Positions 7,284 to 15,377 of a DNA stretch of 53,295 nucleotides are shown here, piece by piece. A model generated the notes under the pieces. That model saw nothing but the letters and a program-made list of their open reading frames with translations. It searched no databases and had not been told where the DNA came from. Source of the DNA: Streptomyces mutomycini (GTDB taxonomy: Bacteria > Actinomycetota > Actinomycetes > Streptomycetales > Streptomycetaceae); assembly GCF_001700505.1 (NCBI RefSeq), contig NZ_MAPV01000045.1, forward strand, positions 1-53,295. The letters run 5' to 3'. Within the stretch, counting starts at the first letter, position 1. The number at the start of each line of letters is the position of its first letter. The translations under genes and the position numbers were made by a program.

Positions 7284-8789
7284 ATGAACCCCACACGTAC
7301 GAACAGTCGTTCTTCCCGCAGCCGTGCCGCCGACTCCGGCCGGGGCGGTAGCCGCTTCAACTCGACCGCCTCGACCCGTTCCGCTGCCCCGGCCCGTTCC
7401 GGCGGTTCGGGCCGCTCGGCCGGCAATGGGCGGCGGCCCGCCACGGTTCAGGGCGAGTTCGCGCTGCCGGTCACGGTCACTCCCGCGCTGCCTGCCGTCG
7501 AGGTGTTCGCCGACCTCGACATGCCGGGGCAGCTGCTGGCGGCGCTGACCGCCCAGGGGGTGAGCGTTCCGTTCCCGATTCAGGGGGCGACCCTGCCCAA
7601 CACCCTCGCGGGTCGCGACGCCCTGGGACGTGGGCGCACCGGCTCCGGCAAGACCCTCGCCTTCGGCCTGGCTCTGCTGGCCCGCACCGCCGGTCAGCGT
7701 GCCGAGCCCCGGCAGCCGCTGGCCCTGGTCCTCGTGCCGACGCGTGAGCTGGCCCAGCAGGTGACCGACGCCCTGGCCCCCTACGCCCGTTCGGTGAGGC
7801 TGCGCATGGCCACCGTCGTCGGCGGCATGTCGATCGGCCGGCAGGCCAACGCGCTGCGCGGTGGTGCCGAGGTCGTCGTGGCGACACCGGGCCGGCTCAA
7901 GGACCTCATCGATCGCGGTGACTGCCGACTCGACCAAGTCGCGATCACCGTCCTGGACGAGGCCGACCAGATGGCCGACATGGGCTTCATGCCCCAGGTC
8001 ACCGCGCTCCTGGACCAGGTCAAGCCCGACGGCCAGCGAATGCTGTTCTCCGCCACCCTGGACCGTAACGTCGACCGCTTGGTCCGCCGCTACCTCACCG
8101 ACCCGGTCGTCCACTCCGTCGACCCATCCGCCGGCGCGGTCACCACGATGGAGCACCACGTGCTCCACGTGCACGGCGCGGACAAGAACCGTACGACCAC
8201 CGAGATCGCAGCCCGCGACGGCCGGGTGATCATGTTCCTGGACACCAAGCGGGCCGTGGACAAGCTCACCGACCACCTGCTGGCCAGCGGGGTCCGGGCC
8301 GCCGCACTGCACGGCGGGAAGGCGCAGTCGCAGCGCACCCGGACCCTGACCCAGTTCAAGACCGGGCACGTCACCGTGCTCGTGGCCACGAACGTCGCCG
8401 CCCGCGGCATCCACGTCGACAACCTCGACCTCGTCGTCAACGTCGACCCGCCGACCGACCACAAGGACTACCTCCACCGCGGCGGCCGAACCGCACGGGC
8501 AGGGGAGTCCGGCAGCGTCGTCACCCTTGTCACCCCGAACCAGCGCCGGGACATGACCCGCCTCATGACCGCCGCCGGCATCGTGCCCCAGACCACCCAG
8601 GTCCGCTCCGGCGAAGAGGCGCTCGGCCGCATCACCGGCGCCCAGGCCCCCTCCGGTATTCCCGTGACGATCACCGCGCCGGTGGTCGAGCGGCGCCGGC
8701 GCAGCGCGCCCTCACGCGGTCGGCGCAGCCCCGCCTCCGCGGCCCGGCGCGTGACCGCGCATCAGTCCTCCTTCGACGCGGCTGCCTGA
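7284..8789 (+). CDS. DEAD/DEAH-box ATP-dependent RNA helicase (cold-shock type)
   Basis: Protein of 501 residues. A Ser/Arg/Gly-rich disordered N-terminus (1-60) leads into the helicase core: Q-motif region VPFPIQ (95-100), Walker A GRGRTGSGKT (115-124), PTRELA (152-157), VLDEAD (223-228), SAT (256-258), ARGIHVDNLD (373-382) and HRGGRTARAG (398-407). The C-terminus is Arg/Ser-rich and probably binds RNA. It would unwind structured RNA during cold growth, together with the upstream CspA. The ATG is preceded by AAGGAAGG embedded in an inverted repeat. The CBS-domain gene 46 bases downstream may share its transcript. Confidence 0.95.
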   Translation: MNPTRTNSRSSRSRAADSGRGGSRFNSTASTRSAAPARSGGSGRSAGNGRRPATVQGEFALPVTVTPALPAVEVFADLDMPGQLLAALTAQGVSVPFPIQGATLPNTLAGRDALGRGRTGSGKTLAFGLALLARTAGQRAEPRQPLALVLVPTRELAQQVTDALAPYARSVRLRMATVVGGMSIGRQANALRGGAEVVVATPGRLKDLIDRGDCRLDQVAITVLDEADQMADMGFMPQVTALLDQVKPDGQRMLFSATLDRNVDRLVRRYLTDPVVHSVDPSAGAVTTMEHHVLHVHGADKNRTTTEIAARDGRVIMFLDTKRAVDKLTDHLLASGVRAAALHGGKAQSQRTRTLTQFKTGHVTVLVATNVAARGIHVDNLDLVVNVDPPTDHKDYLHRGGRTARAGESGSVVTLVTPNQRRDMTRLMTAAGIVPQTTQVRSGEEALGRITGAQAPSGIPVTITAPVVERRRRSAPSRGRRSPASAARRVTAHQSSFDAAA

Positions 8790-8835
8790 GAACTTCGTGA
8801 TCCGGAAGCTGACCCATCTGTGCAGGAGGCACCTT

Positions 8836-9240
8836 TTGACGCTGGTCCAGATGCAGCCGGGTTCGACGGATGCCACGGCCGCAGGCAGGACGGTGGCCGA
8901 CGCGATGGAGACCGCCGGGCCGCAGGTCTGTAACGACATGACCGTCGAGGTGGCCCTGTCCGTCATGGCCAGTGCCCGTACCGGGCATCTGCTCGTCTGC
9001 GACGACAGCGGCCTGTGTATCGGACTGGTCACCCAGTCTCAGCTCGCAGCAGTTCGTGACGGCTCCGCGTACTCGGACAGGGTCCAGCTGCGGGACATCC
9101 TCGGCGACCGAGGGCCCTTCACCTCGCCCGTGACCACCATGGTCGAAGCCGGGCACATGATGCGCCACAGCGAGGTCGATGCCCTGCCTGTGGTCGACGA
9201 ACACGGCAGTGCCTTGGGCGTCCTCGCCCTAGCCCGCTGA
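8836..9240 (+). CDS. CBS domain-containing protein
   Basis: Protein of 134 residues made of a tandem CBS pair: AMETAGPQVCNDMTVEVALS ... GHLLVCDDSGLCIGLVTQSQ, then a second half ending in VDALPVVDEHGSALGVLALA. CBS pairs bind adenosine nucleotides and usually sense energy state. I chose the TTG at 8836 because AGGAGG lies seven bases upstream and the protein then starts TLVQMQPG, as expected; the open frame extends 13 codons upstream without a ribosome site. It is placed directly after the cold-shock helicase gene and before another small conserved gene, suggesting a shared stress role. Confidence 0.85.
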   Translation: MTLVQMQPGSTDATAAGRTVADAMETAGPQVCNDMTVEVALSVMASARTGHLLVCDDSGLCIGLVTQSQLAAVRDGSAYSDRVQLRDILGDRGPFTSPVTTMVEAGHMMRHSEVDALPVVDEHGSALGVLALAR

Positions 9241-9296
9241 GCCGTCACATCCGCGGCAGAACCACTCCCTCTTCGTTCCTCTCCCTGTGAGGCATC

Positions 9297-9608
9297 ATGC
9301 GCTGTGTCATCGCCCGCTTCCCGTTCGACCTGACCAGGAGCGGCGTCCTGGAATCGATGAAGGGCATCAAGCCCGAGCAGGCATCCGGCGAGTCCGTGAT
9401 CATCGGCCGACGCACCTACCCCGTCAAACAGGTCGGACAGGTCATCACACGCCAGGACCGCCGAGACTTCAGCGCAGGAGAAGTCGTGCGGGCCATGACC
9501 CAGCTCGGCTTCACCTGCCGCGACCTAGCCCCGGCCCCCGCACCCACTCGGGTTCTCAACCCGTTGCAGCAGGCTTCCGCGATGCTCGGCGCCCCTGTGG
9601 CTGCCTGA
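9297..9608 (+). CDS. Conserved hypothetical protein of the cold-shock block
   Basis: Protein of 103 residues starting MRCVIARFPFDL. It contains ESMKGIKPE, SVIIGRRTYPVKQVGQVIT and DFSAGEVVRAMTQLGFTC. No signal peptide, membrane segment or known catalytic motif is visible. From memory, close relatives occur in Streptomyces near cspA and DEAD-box helicase genes, but I cannot name a domain. The ATG has GTGAGG about five bases upstream. It lies 56 bases after the CBS gene and is followed by a hairpin terminator, so it is probably the last gene of the helicase-CBS unit. Confidence 0.75.
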   Translation: MRCVIARFPFDLTRSGVLESMKGIKPEQASGESVIIGRRTYPVKQVGQVITRQDRRDFSAGEVVRAMTQLGFTCRDLAPAPAPTRVLNPLQQASAMLGAPVAA

Positions 9609-9645
9609 CCGAGGGGCAGGCGCGAGCCGCCGGTAAGCACTGCTG

Positions 9646-9679
9646 AGGGTCCGGCCGACGCACTCCGGCCGGGCCCTCA
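9646..9679 (+). terminator. Hairpin terminator closing the helicase-CBS unit
   Basis: GAGGGTCCGGCC (9646-9657) pairs with GGCCGGGCCCTC (9668-9679), with one G-T pair, around a ten-base loop. It lies between two genes that converge and may serve both strands. Confidence 0.6.
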
Positions 9680-9711
9680 CCGCGTATCGAGGTGTCCCGG
9701 CGAGACGTGGG

Positions 9712-10071
9712 TCAGTGGTCGGAGTAGCTGAAGTCGCCCATCGTCCAGGCACTGACGTCCTCGATCGCGACCCGGTACATCCCACCTGTCTCCGGGATCC
9801 CCACCGTGCCCTGAAGAATCCGCGCCACGTGGAAGTGCAGATGCGTGGGCGGCCCTTCCTCAGAGGCAGCGGTGGTGAACATGGAGGAGAAGTCGCTCAG
9901 GCGGGCCGAGTCCGCAAGGACCTCCGACACCCGCTGCCTCCAGACGGCTTCGGGAGCCAGCCGGCCCGTGATGACAGCACCACCGGCGACCACGGTCAGA
10001 GGCATCTGATTGCTGCGCCCGGACTCCACCAGGGCGGCAACGTCAACAAGCAGCGCGTCAGGCTTCGACAT
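9712..10071 (-). CDS. Hypothetical protein, tentatively GvpU-like (gas vesicle accessory)
   Basis: Protein of 119 residues beginning MSKPDALLVDVAALVESG. The run LTVVAGGAVITGRL, followed by a Trp-Arg helix and then a conserved THLHFHVARI strand, resembles GvpU-type proteins encoded in actinomycete gas-vesicle clusters. The match is from memory and not decisive. No other gas-vesicle gene lies in the window. I chose the ATG at 10071 because TATAAT (minus strand, 10084-10079) ends seven bases upstream, consistent with a leaderless transcript; the frame is open for 28 more codons upstream. Confidence 0.55.
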   Translation of the reverse strand: MSKPDALLVDVAALVESGRSNQMPLTVVAGGAVITGRLAPEAVWRQRVSEVLADSARLSDFSSMFTTAASEEGPPTHLHFHVARILQGTVGIPETGGMYRVAIEDVSAWTMGDFSYSDH

Positions 10072-10263
10072 GAGGCCGATTATATTCCCGGGCAGGACGG
10101 CGCTGAGGCCTTGTCGTTGAAGGCGCTGCACCGCTGTGAGTGGCACGGCAGCCAAGATTTCTCCCGCCCATGGCCGCCTGGTCCGAGGGAGAGACGAGTC
10201 GGCCCGCCTCCGTGTCGAGCCGGTCCTTGCGCTCGGCGCATGCTCCGCTACGGGGTACGTGCC

Positions 10264-10300
10264 CCGGCGGGCCCGGCGGCGCGAGCGCCGGGCCCGCCGG
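10264..10300 (-). terminator. Hairpin terminator after the hydroxybutyryl-CoA dehydrogenase gene
   Basis: A perfect 15-base stem, CCGGCGGGCCCGGCG (10264-10278) with CGCCGGGCCCGCCGG (10286-10300) around a seven-base loop, lies nine bases beyond the minus-strand stop codon at 10309. Confidence 0.7.
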
Positions 10301-10308
10301 CAGGACGC

Positions 10309-11181
10309 TCAGGCGTACGGGTAGAAGCCCGAGCCCGTCTTGCGCCCGAGCCGGCCCGCGTCCACCATCCGCTGGAGCAGCGGGGGAGCGGCGTACAGGG
10401 GCTCCTTGTACTCCGCGTACATCGAGTCGGCCACCGATGCCACGGTGTCCAGGCCGATCAGGTCGGCGAGCTTGAGCGGGCCCATCGGGTGGGCGCAGCC
10501 CATCTCCATGCCGTTGTCGATGTCCTCGCGGCTGGCGATGCCCGACTCGAACATCCGGATCGCCGAGAGCAGATACGGGATCAGCAGGGCGTTGACGACG
10601 AAGCCCGAGCGGTCCTGGGCGCGGATCGCGTGCTTGTCCAGCACGTTCTGCACGACGGCCTCGGCACGCTTTATGGTCTCGTCGGACGTCGTCAGTGCGG
10701 GGATCAGCTCGACGAGCCGCTGCACCGGGGCCGGGTTGAAGAAGTGGATGCCGATGACCTGGTCGGGCCGGGACGTCGCCACGGCCAGCTTCACCAGCGG
10801 GATGGAGGAGGTGTTCGAGGCGAGGATCGCGTCCGGCCGGGTCACGACCTGGTCGAGGACCTGGAAGATCTCGGTCTTGACCTGCTCGTTCTCCACGACG
10901 GCCTCGATCACGAGGTCGCGGTCGGCGAACTCACCGAGGTCGGTGGTGAAGCTGAGGCGGGCGAGGGTCTCGTCGCGCTCCTCAGCGGTGATCTTGCCGC
11001 GTTCGGCGGCCTTGGAGAGGGAGTTGTGCAGCCGGGTACGCCCTATCTCCAGCGCCTCGCCGGTGGTCTCGGCCACCCTGACCTCGAGGCCGCTGCGGGC
11101 GCACACCTCCGCGATGCCTGCGCCCATCTGGCCACAGCCGACCACTCCGACGCGTGCAATGTCGGCCATAGAGTCCGTCAC
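10309..11181 (-). CDS. 3-hydroxybutyryl-CoA dehydrogenase
   Basis: Protein of 290 residues that oxidises (S)-3-hydroxybutyryl-CoA to acetoacetyl-CoA with NAD(P). The Rossmann motif GCGQMG is at 15-20, the substrate motif SNTSS at 122-126 and the catalytic His in HFFNP at 146-150, with conserved Asn/Pro after it. The C-terminal helical domain ends GRKTGSGFYPYA, as in the family. The GTG at 11181 has GAAAGG six bases upstream and gives the usual short N-terminus; an ATG at 11169 is possible. It is a single-gene unit with its own terminator. A role in butyrate, polyhydroxyalkanoate or precursor metabolism is likely. Confidence 0.95.
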   Translation of the reverse strand: MTDSMADIARVGVVGCGQMGAGIAEVCARSGLEVRVAETTGEALEIGRTRLHNSLSKAAERGKITAEERDETLARLSFTTDLGEFADRDLVIEAVVENEQVKTEIFQVLDQVVTRPDAILASNTSSIPLVKLAVATSRPDQVIGIHFFNPAPVQRLVELIPALTTSDETIKRAEAVVQNVLDKHAIRAQDRSGFVVNALLIPYLLSAIRMFESGIASREDIDNGMEMGCAHPMGPLKLADLIGLDTVASVADSMYAEYKEPLYAAPPLLQRMVDAGRLGRKTGSGFYPYA

Positions 11182-11366
11182 CTCGTGCCTTTCGCTGATC
11201 TTTGTGCGGCAGTTCCCGTTTGATTCCGGTGTCCGCCTCGACCCCCCGACGTTACTCCGAGATCCGGCTCGGACGAGCTGCGGGTCGGAAGGTCCGAGGA
11301 CGGGCATGATCTGCGTCACGCGCTGTCGACGTGACATACGGGAACAGAGGCATGGAGGGTACGCAT

Positions 11367-12629
11367 ATGCGTCATATGGGTCGGAGAGCATGGGTGGCGG
11401 GCGCGGCGGGCGTGGTGGCCGCTCTGCTGACAACGGGTGATGCCGCCGCCGCGCGCAGACCGGATACCCCCCGGCACGGAGGCCGGGGCCGCAGGGCGGG
11501 GGAGGGCGAACTGCGGGGTGTGTGGATCGCCACGGTCGCCAATCTGGACTGGCCCTCCGAACCGGGCCTGAGCGCCGCCGCCCAGGAGGCGGAGCTGATC
11601 GACCATCTCGACCGCGCGGTCGCCCTGCGGCTGAACGCCGTGGTCCTCCAGGTCCGGCCGAGCGCCGACGCCCTGTGGCCCTCGTCGTACGAGCCATGGG
11701 CCCAGTGCCTGACAGGTGTCCAGGGCAAGGATCCGGGATGGGATCCGCTGGGCACGGCGGTGCGCGAAGCGCACGCGCGGGGACTGGAGCTGCACGCGTG
11801 GTTCAACCCGTACCGGGTCGCGAACCACACCGACCCGTCCCGTCTGGTGGCCTCCCACCCCGCGCGGCTGCACCCGGAATGGGTCCTGCCGTACGGCGGG
11901 AAGCTCTACTACAACCCGGGCCTGCCCGAGGTCAGGGAGTTCGTCCAGGACGCGATGCTCGACGCGGTGAGCCGCTACGCCGTCGACGCGGTGCACTGGG
12001 ACGACTACTTCTACCCCTACCCGGTCGCAGGCCAGGTCTTCGAGGACGACGCCGCCTACGAGCGCTACGGCCAGGACTTCGCGGACAAGGCGGCCTGGCG
12101 GCGCGACAACACCGACCGGCTGGTCCGTGGGACGGCCGAACGGATCAAGGAGGTCAGGAGCGGCGTCCGCTTCGGGATCAGCCCCTTCGCGGTGTGGCGC
12201 AACGCCAGGACCGATCCGCTGGGCTCGGACACCGCGGCAGGCGTGCAGACCTACGACGACCTGCACGCCGACACCCGGAAGTGGGTGAAGGAGGGCTGGA
12301 TCGACTACATCTGCCCGCAGATCTACTGGAACATCGGCTTCTCCGCCGCCGACTACGCGAAGCTGCTGCCGTGGTGGGCGGACACGGTCCGGGGCACCGG
12401 CGTCGGCCTGTACGTCGGGGAGGCGCTCTACAAGGCGGGTGACCCGGCTCAGCCCGCCGCCTGGCAGGATCCGGCAGAACTCTCCCGGCACCTCGACCTC
12501 GCCGCCGGGCATCCGGAGGTGGGCGGCCACGTCTACTTCTCGGCGAAGCACGTGAAGGCCGACCCCGTCGGGGCCATGGCCCGGGTGGTCGCCGACCACT
12601 ACCGGACCCGGGTGCGCGCACCCCGTTGA
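11367..12629 (+). CDS. Secreted family 10-like glycosyl hydrolase (GHL10/DUF187)
   Basis: Protein of 420 residues. The N-terminus MGRRAWVAGAAGVVAALLTT is a probable signal peptide with a twin Arg, so Tat export is possible. The mature part starts LRGVWIATVANLDWPS, the hallmark of the GHL10 (DUF187, YngK-like) barrel. It continues with LDAVSRYAVDAVHWDDYFYP, where acidic residues sit at the barrel mouth, and DYICPQIYWN. Such proteins are thought to cleave extracellular or wall-associated glycans, but substrates are mostly unknown. The ATG at 11367 is preferred since GGAGGG lies seven bases upstream; in-frame starts at 11331 and 11352 exist. Confidence 0.85.
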   Translation: MRHMGRRAWVAGAAGVVAALLTTGDAAAARRPDTPRHGGRGRRAGEGELRGVWIATVANLDWPSEPGLSAAAQEAELIDHLDRAVALRLNAVVLQVRPSADALWPSSYEPWAQCLTGVQGKDPGWDPLGTAVREAHARGLELHAWFNPYRVANHTDPSRLVASHPARLHPEWVLPYGGKLYYNPGLPEVREFVQDAMLDAVSRYAVDAVHWDDYFYPYPVAGQVFEDDAAYERYGQDFADKAAWRRDNTDRLVRGTAERIKEVRSGVRFGISPFAVWRNARTDPLGSDTAAGVQTYDDLHADTRKWVKEGWIDYICPQIYWNIGFSAADYAKLLPWWADTVRGTGVGLYVGEALYKAGDPAQPAAWQDPAELSRHLDLAAGHPEVGGHVYFSAKHVKADPVGAMARVVADHYRTRVRAPR

Positions 12630-12663
12630 GCGGGGCCCTCGGGGTCTCCCGGTCCCGCCCGGA

Positions 12664-12702
12664 CGTGTGTGCCGGGAGCCACTCGTGCCCCCGGCACACA
12701 CG
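12664..12702. terminator. Hairpin terminator between convergent genes
   Basis: CGTGTGTGCCGGG (12664-12676) and CCCGGCACACACG (12690-12702) form a perfect 13-base stem. It lies after the glycosyl hydrolase stop (12629) and right after the minus-strand DUF1918 stop (12707), so it can serve both strands. Confidence 0.7.
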
Positions 12703-12706
12703 CGCT

Positions 12707-12910
12707 CTAGCGGTCCCGGTCCTCGGGGGCCGTGTGCTGGACGACGCTGTCGGGGCCCGGTGACCTGATCGATTCGTGCCCGTCCTCGAAACGCAGACGG
12801 TACGGGGGGCTGCCCCCGTCACCGAGCACTTCGATGATCTCTGCGACCCGGTCGTGCTGTCCCACGGTCCTGCCGTGCGTCAGCAGCCGGTCGCCCGTGT
12901 GTGCCTCCAT
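12707..12910 (-). CDS. DUF1918 domain protein
   Basis: Small protein of 67 residues. GDRLLTHGRTVGQHDRVAEI and YRLRFEDGHESIRSPGPDS match the whole DUF1918 family, a small beta-barrel found across actinomycetes with no proven function. The ATG at 12910 has AGGAGG nine bases upstream; an in-frame start six codons earlier lacks support. A TAGACT box near 12955-12950 on the minus strand could be its promoter, overlapping the end of the exporter gene. It lies 43 bases downstream of that gene, so read-through is also possible. Confidence 0.88.
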   Translation of the reverse strand: MEAHTGDRLLTHGRTVGQHDRVAEIIEVLGDGGSPPYRLRFEDGHESIRSPGPDSVVQHTAPEDRDR

Positions 12911-12952
12911 CGGGGGTGACCTCCTCACGGGTGGTGGTCCATGTCGACAAGT

Positions 12953-13924
12953 CTATTGCCGGACCGGCGTGGCGGCTCGCGTGCGGAGGGCGGCACCCCG
13001 CCCGGCCCGCTGGGTGACGGCGATGCACACCAGGACGGCCACCGCCGCCACCGGGGCCGCGGTGGACACCTCCTCGCCGAGGGCGAGGAACGACCAGACC
13101 AGGGTGAGCAGTGGCTGGGCCAGCTGGAGCTGGCTGGCTCGCGGGACCCCGATCTCCGCCATGCCGCGGTACCAGACGTACAGCCCCAGGAAGGTCGACC
13201 CTGCGGCGACCCAGACCAGGCCGGCGACCCCGCGTGCCGTGAGGTGCACCGGTTCGAAGGGCAGCGCCACGGCCGCGCCGGCGATCGCGAGCGGCAGGGA
13301 GAGGACGAGGGCCCAGCCGATCACCTGCCAGCCCGGCATCACCCCGGCCAGCCTGCCGCCCTCGGTGTATCCCGCCGCGCAGACCAGCAGCGCACCGAAC
13401 AGATACAGGTCGCCGCCGGAGAGCTTTCCGCCGCTCTGCTGGACGGTGAAGGCGATCACCACCGCCGCCCCTGCCAGTGCCGCGATCCAGAAGGCGCGCG
13501 GTGGGCGCGAGCCGGTGCGCAGCGCCGAAAGGAGAGCGGTCGTCAGCGGCAGCAGCCCCACCACGACGGCCGCGTGCGAACTCGTGGAGGTCTGGAGGGC
13601 CAACGAGGTCAGCAGGGGGAAGCCCACGACCACGCCGCCCGCGACGACCGCGATACCGCCCCAGTGGCGCCGCTCGGGGACCGGGACCCGGCCCGCGAGC
13701 AGTGCGCATCCCGCGATCAGCGCCGCGAGCATGCTGCGCAGCGCGACCAGGGACCAGGGGCCGAAGCTCTCCAGGCCCCACACCGTCGAGGGAAAGGTCA
13801 GAGAGAAGGCGAGGACACCGAGCCCGGCGAGCACGACCCCGTTCGACGGCCCACGGCGCGCCAGGGGCCGGCCGACGTCAACCGCTATCGCTGTCTGTCC
13901 GGTAGCGCTATTCTCTGCTGTCAT
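12953..13924 (-). CDS. EamA/DMT family transporter
   Basis: Protein of 323 residues with about ten membrane segments in two five-helix EamA repeats (for example FSLTFPSTVWGLESFGPWSL and FLGLYVWYRGMAEIGVPRAS). The family exports metabolites, often amino acids or vitamins. It is divergent from a MocR-type regulator and their start codons overlap head to head (ATG at 13924-13922 and 13923-13925). MocR regulators often control adjacent EamA or pyridoxine/amino-acid genes, so this exporter is the likely target. The frame is open 18 codons further upstream, but that stretch lies inside the divergent gene. Confidence 0.9.
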   Translation of the reverse strand: MTAENSATGQTAIAVDVGRPLARRGPSNGVVLAGLGVLAFSLTFPSTVWGLESFGPWSLVALRSMLAALIAGCALLAGRVPVPERRHWGGIAVVAGGVVVGFPLLTSLALQTSTSSHAAVVVGLLPLTTALLSALRTGSRPPRAFWIAALAGAAVVIAFTVQQSGGKLSGGDLYLFGALLVCAAGYTEGGRLAGVMPGWQVIGWALVLSLPLAIAGAAVALPFEPVHLTARGVAGLVWVAAGSTFLGLYVWYRGMAEIGVPRASQLQLAQPLLTLVWSFLALGEEVSTAAPVAAVAVLVCIAVTQRAGRGAALRTRAATPVRQ

Positions 13925-15368
13925 GCATGAGCGTAGCAGTGTGTCCGAACTGGTGAACTCCCTGAAGGGTGAGCTCAACCGCTACTCACCAGGTGGGAAG
14001 CTGCCGTCCAGTCGGGCACTCGTCGAGCGTTTCAAGGTCAGCCCGGTGACCGTCTCCCGGGCCGTCGCACAGCTCGCCGCCGAAGGCCTGGTCGTCACCC
14101 GCCCCGGCTCCGGAGCCTTCCGCGCCGAGGCCCGCGCGGCAGCTCCGGCCCCGGGCGACACCTCCTGGCAGGAGGTCTCGCTCAGCGGGGACGGCGGGCC
14201 CGAGGTGGTGCCGCGCACCGTCGACGCCTCGGGCGTCCTCGTCACCCTTGCCGCACCGCCGCCCGGGGTGATCGAGTTCAACGGCGGCTACCTCCACCCC
14301 GGTCTCCAGCCCGAGCGGGCCCTGGCCGCAGCGCTGGCGAGGGCCGGACGCCGGCCGGGGGCGTGGGGGAGGCCGCCCACCGACGGGCTGTCCGATCTGC
14401 GCGCCTGGTTCGCCCGCGAGATCGGCGGCACGCTCACCGCGGCCGACGTCCTGATCACCGCGGGAGGGCAGAGCGCCCTGGCCACCGCCCTGCGGGCGCT
14501 CGCACCGCCGGGAGCCCCCGTGCTCGTCGAATCACCCACCTACCCGGGCATGCTGGCCGCCGCCCGCGCCACCGGTCTGCGACCGGTACCCGTACCGGTG
14601 GATGCCGACGGGGTGCGGCCCGACCTGCTGGAAGCGGCCTTCCGCGCCACCGGGGCCAGGGTCTTCGTCTGCCAGCCGCTCTTCCAGAACCCGACGGGGG
14701 TGATCCTCGCCCAGGACCGGCGCGAACGGATCGTCCGGGCCGCGCGGGAGGCGGGCGCGTTCGTCGTCGAGGACGACTTCGCCCGCCGCCTCGTCCACGC
14801 GGACGCAGGCCCGCTGCCCGAGCCCCTCGCGGCCCACGACCCGGACGGCGTCGTCGTCCACGTGCGCTCCCTCACCAAGGTCACGTCACCCAGCCTCCGT
14901 GTCGGCGCGCTGGCCGCACGCGGACCCGTCCTGGAACGGCTGCGTGCCATCCAGGTCGTCGACAGCTTCTTCGTTCCCCGGCCGGTCCAGGAGGCGGCGC
15001 TCGAACTCGTGGGCTCCCCGGCCTGGGAACGCCATCTCCGTGACGTGGCCGCCGAACTCGGCAGCCGCCGCACCGCCATGACGACGGCGGTGCGCACCCG
15101 GCTGCCCGAACTGGCCCTGCCCCTCGTGCCGTCGGGCGGCGGAAGCATCTGGCTCCGGCTCCCCGGCCCGGGTGCCGACGAGCCCGTCCTCGTCTCCGCC
15201 GCGCTGCGGGCGGGCGTGGCCGTGGCACCCGGCCGTCCGTACCACTGCGCCGAACCACCCGCCGGACACGTGCGGCTGAGCTTCGCCGCCGTCTCGGGGC
15301 CCGCCGAGATCGCGGAGGGGGTGCGCAGGCTGCGTATCGCGGTCGACGAGCTGCGGACGCCCGGCTAG
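13923..15368 (+). CDS. MocR-type (GntR HTH plus PLP aminotransferase-like) transcriptional regulator
   Basis: Protein of 481 residues. A GntR winged helix covers about residues 1-75 (SSVSELVNSLKGELNRY, SRALVERFKVSPVTVSRAVA). A type I aminotransferase-like domain follows from about 110, with ITAGGQSALA, FQNPTGVILAQDRRERI and the PLP-lysine region RSLTKVTSPSLRVG, where Lys follows SLT. These proteins usually regulate rather than catalyse. The ATG overlaps the start codon of the divergent EamA exporter gene. TATTCT at 13909-13914 ends eight bases upstream, implying a leaderless mRNA. It probably senses PLP or an amino acid and controls the exporter. Confidence 0.92.
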   Translation: MHERSSVSELVNSLKGELNRYSPGGKLPSSRALVERFKVSPVTVSRAVAQLAAEGLVVTRPGSGAFRAEARAAAPAPGDTSWQEVSLSGDGGPEVVPRTVDASGVLVTLAAPPPGVIEFNGGYLHPGLQPERALAAALARAGRRPGAWGRPPTDGLSDLRAWFAREIGGTLTAADVLITAGGQSALATALRALAPPGAPVLVESPTYPGMLAAARATGLRPVPVPVDADGVRPDLLEAAFRATGARVFVCQPLFQNPTGVILAQDRRERIVRAAREAGAFVVEDDFARRLVHADAGPLPEPLAAHDPDGVVVHVRSLTKVTSPSLRVGALAARGPVLERLRAIQVVDSFFVPRPVQEAALELVGSPAWERHLRDVAAELGSRRTAMTTAVRTRLPELALPLVPSGGGSIWLRLPGPGADEPVLVSAALRAGVAVAPGRPYHCAEPPAGHVRLSFAAVSGPAEIAEGVRRLRIAVDELRTPG

Positions 15369-15377
15369 CCTCCCCGG

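Noticed and set aside
9715..11223. A 502-codon plus-strand frame antisense to the hydroxybutyryl-CoA dehydrogenase gene
   Set aside because: Shadow frame; the minus strand encodes a complete enzyme with all motifs.
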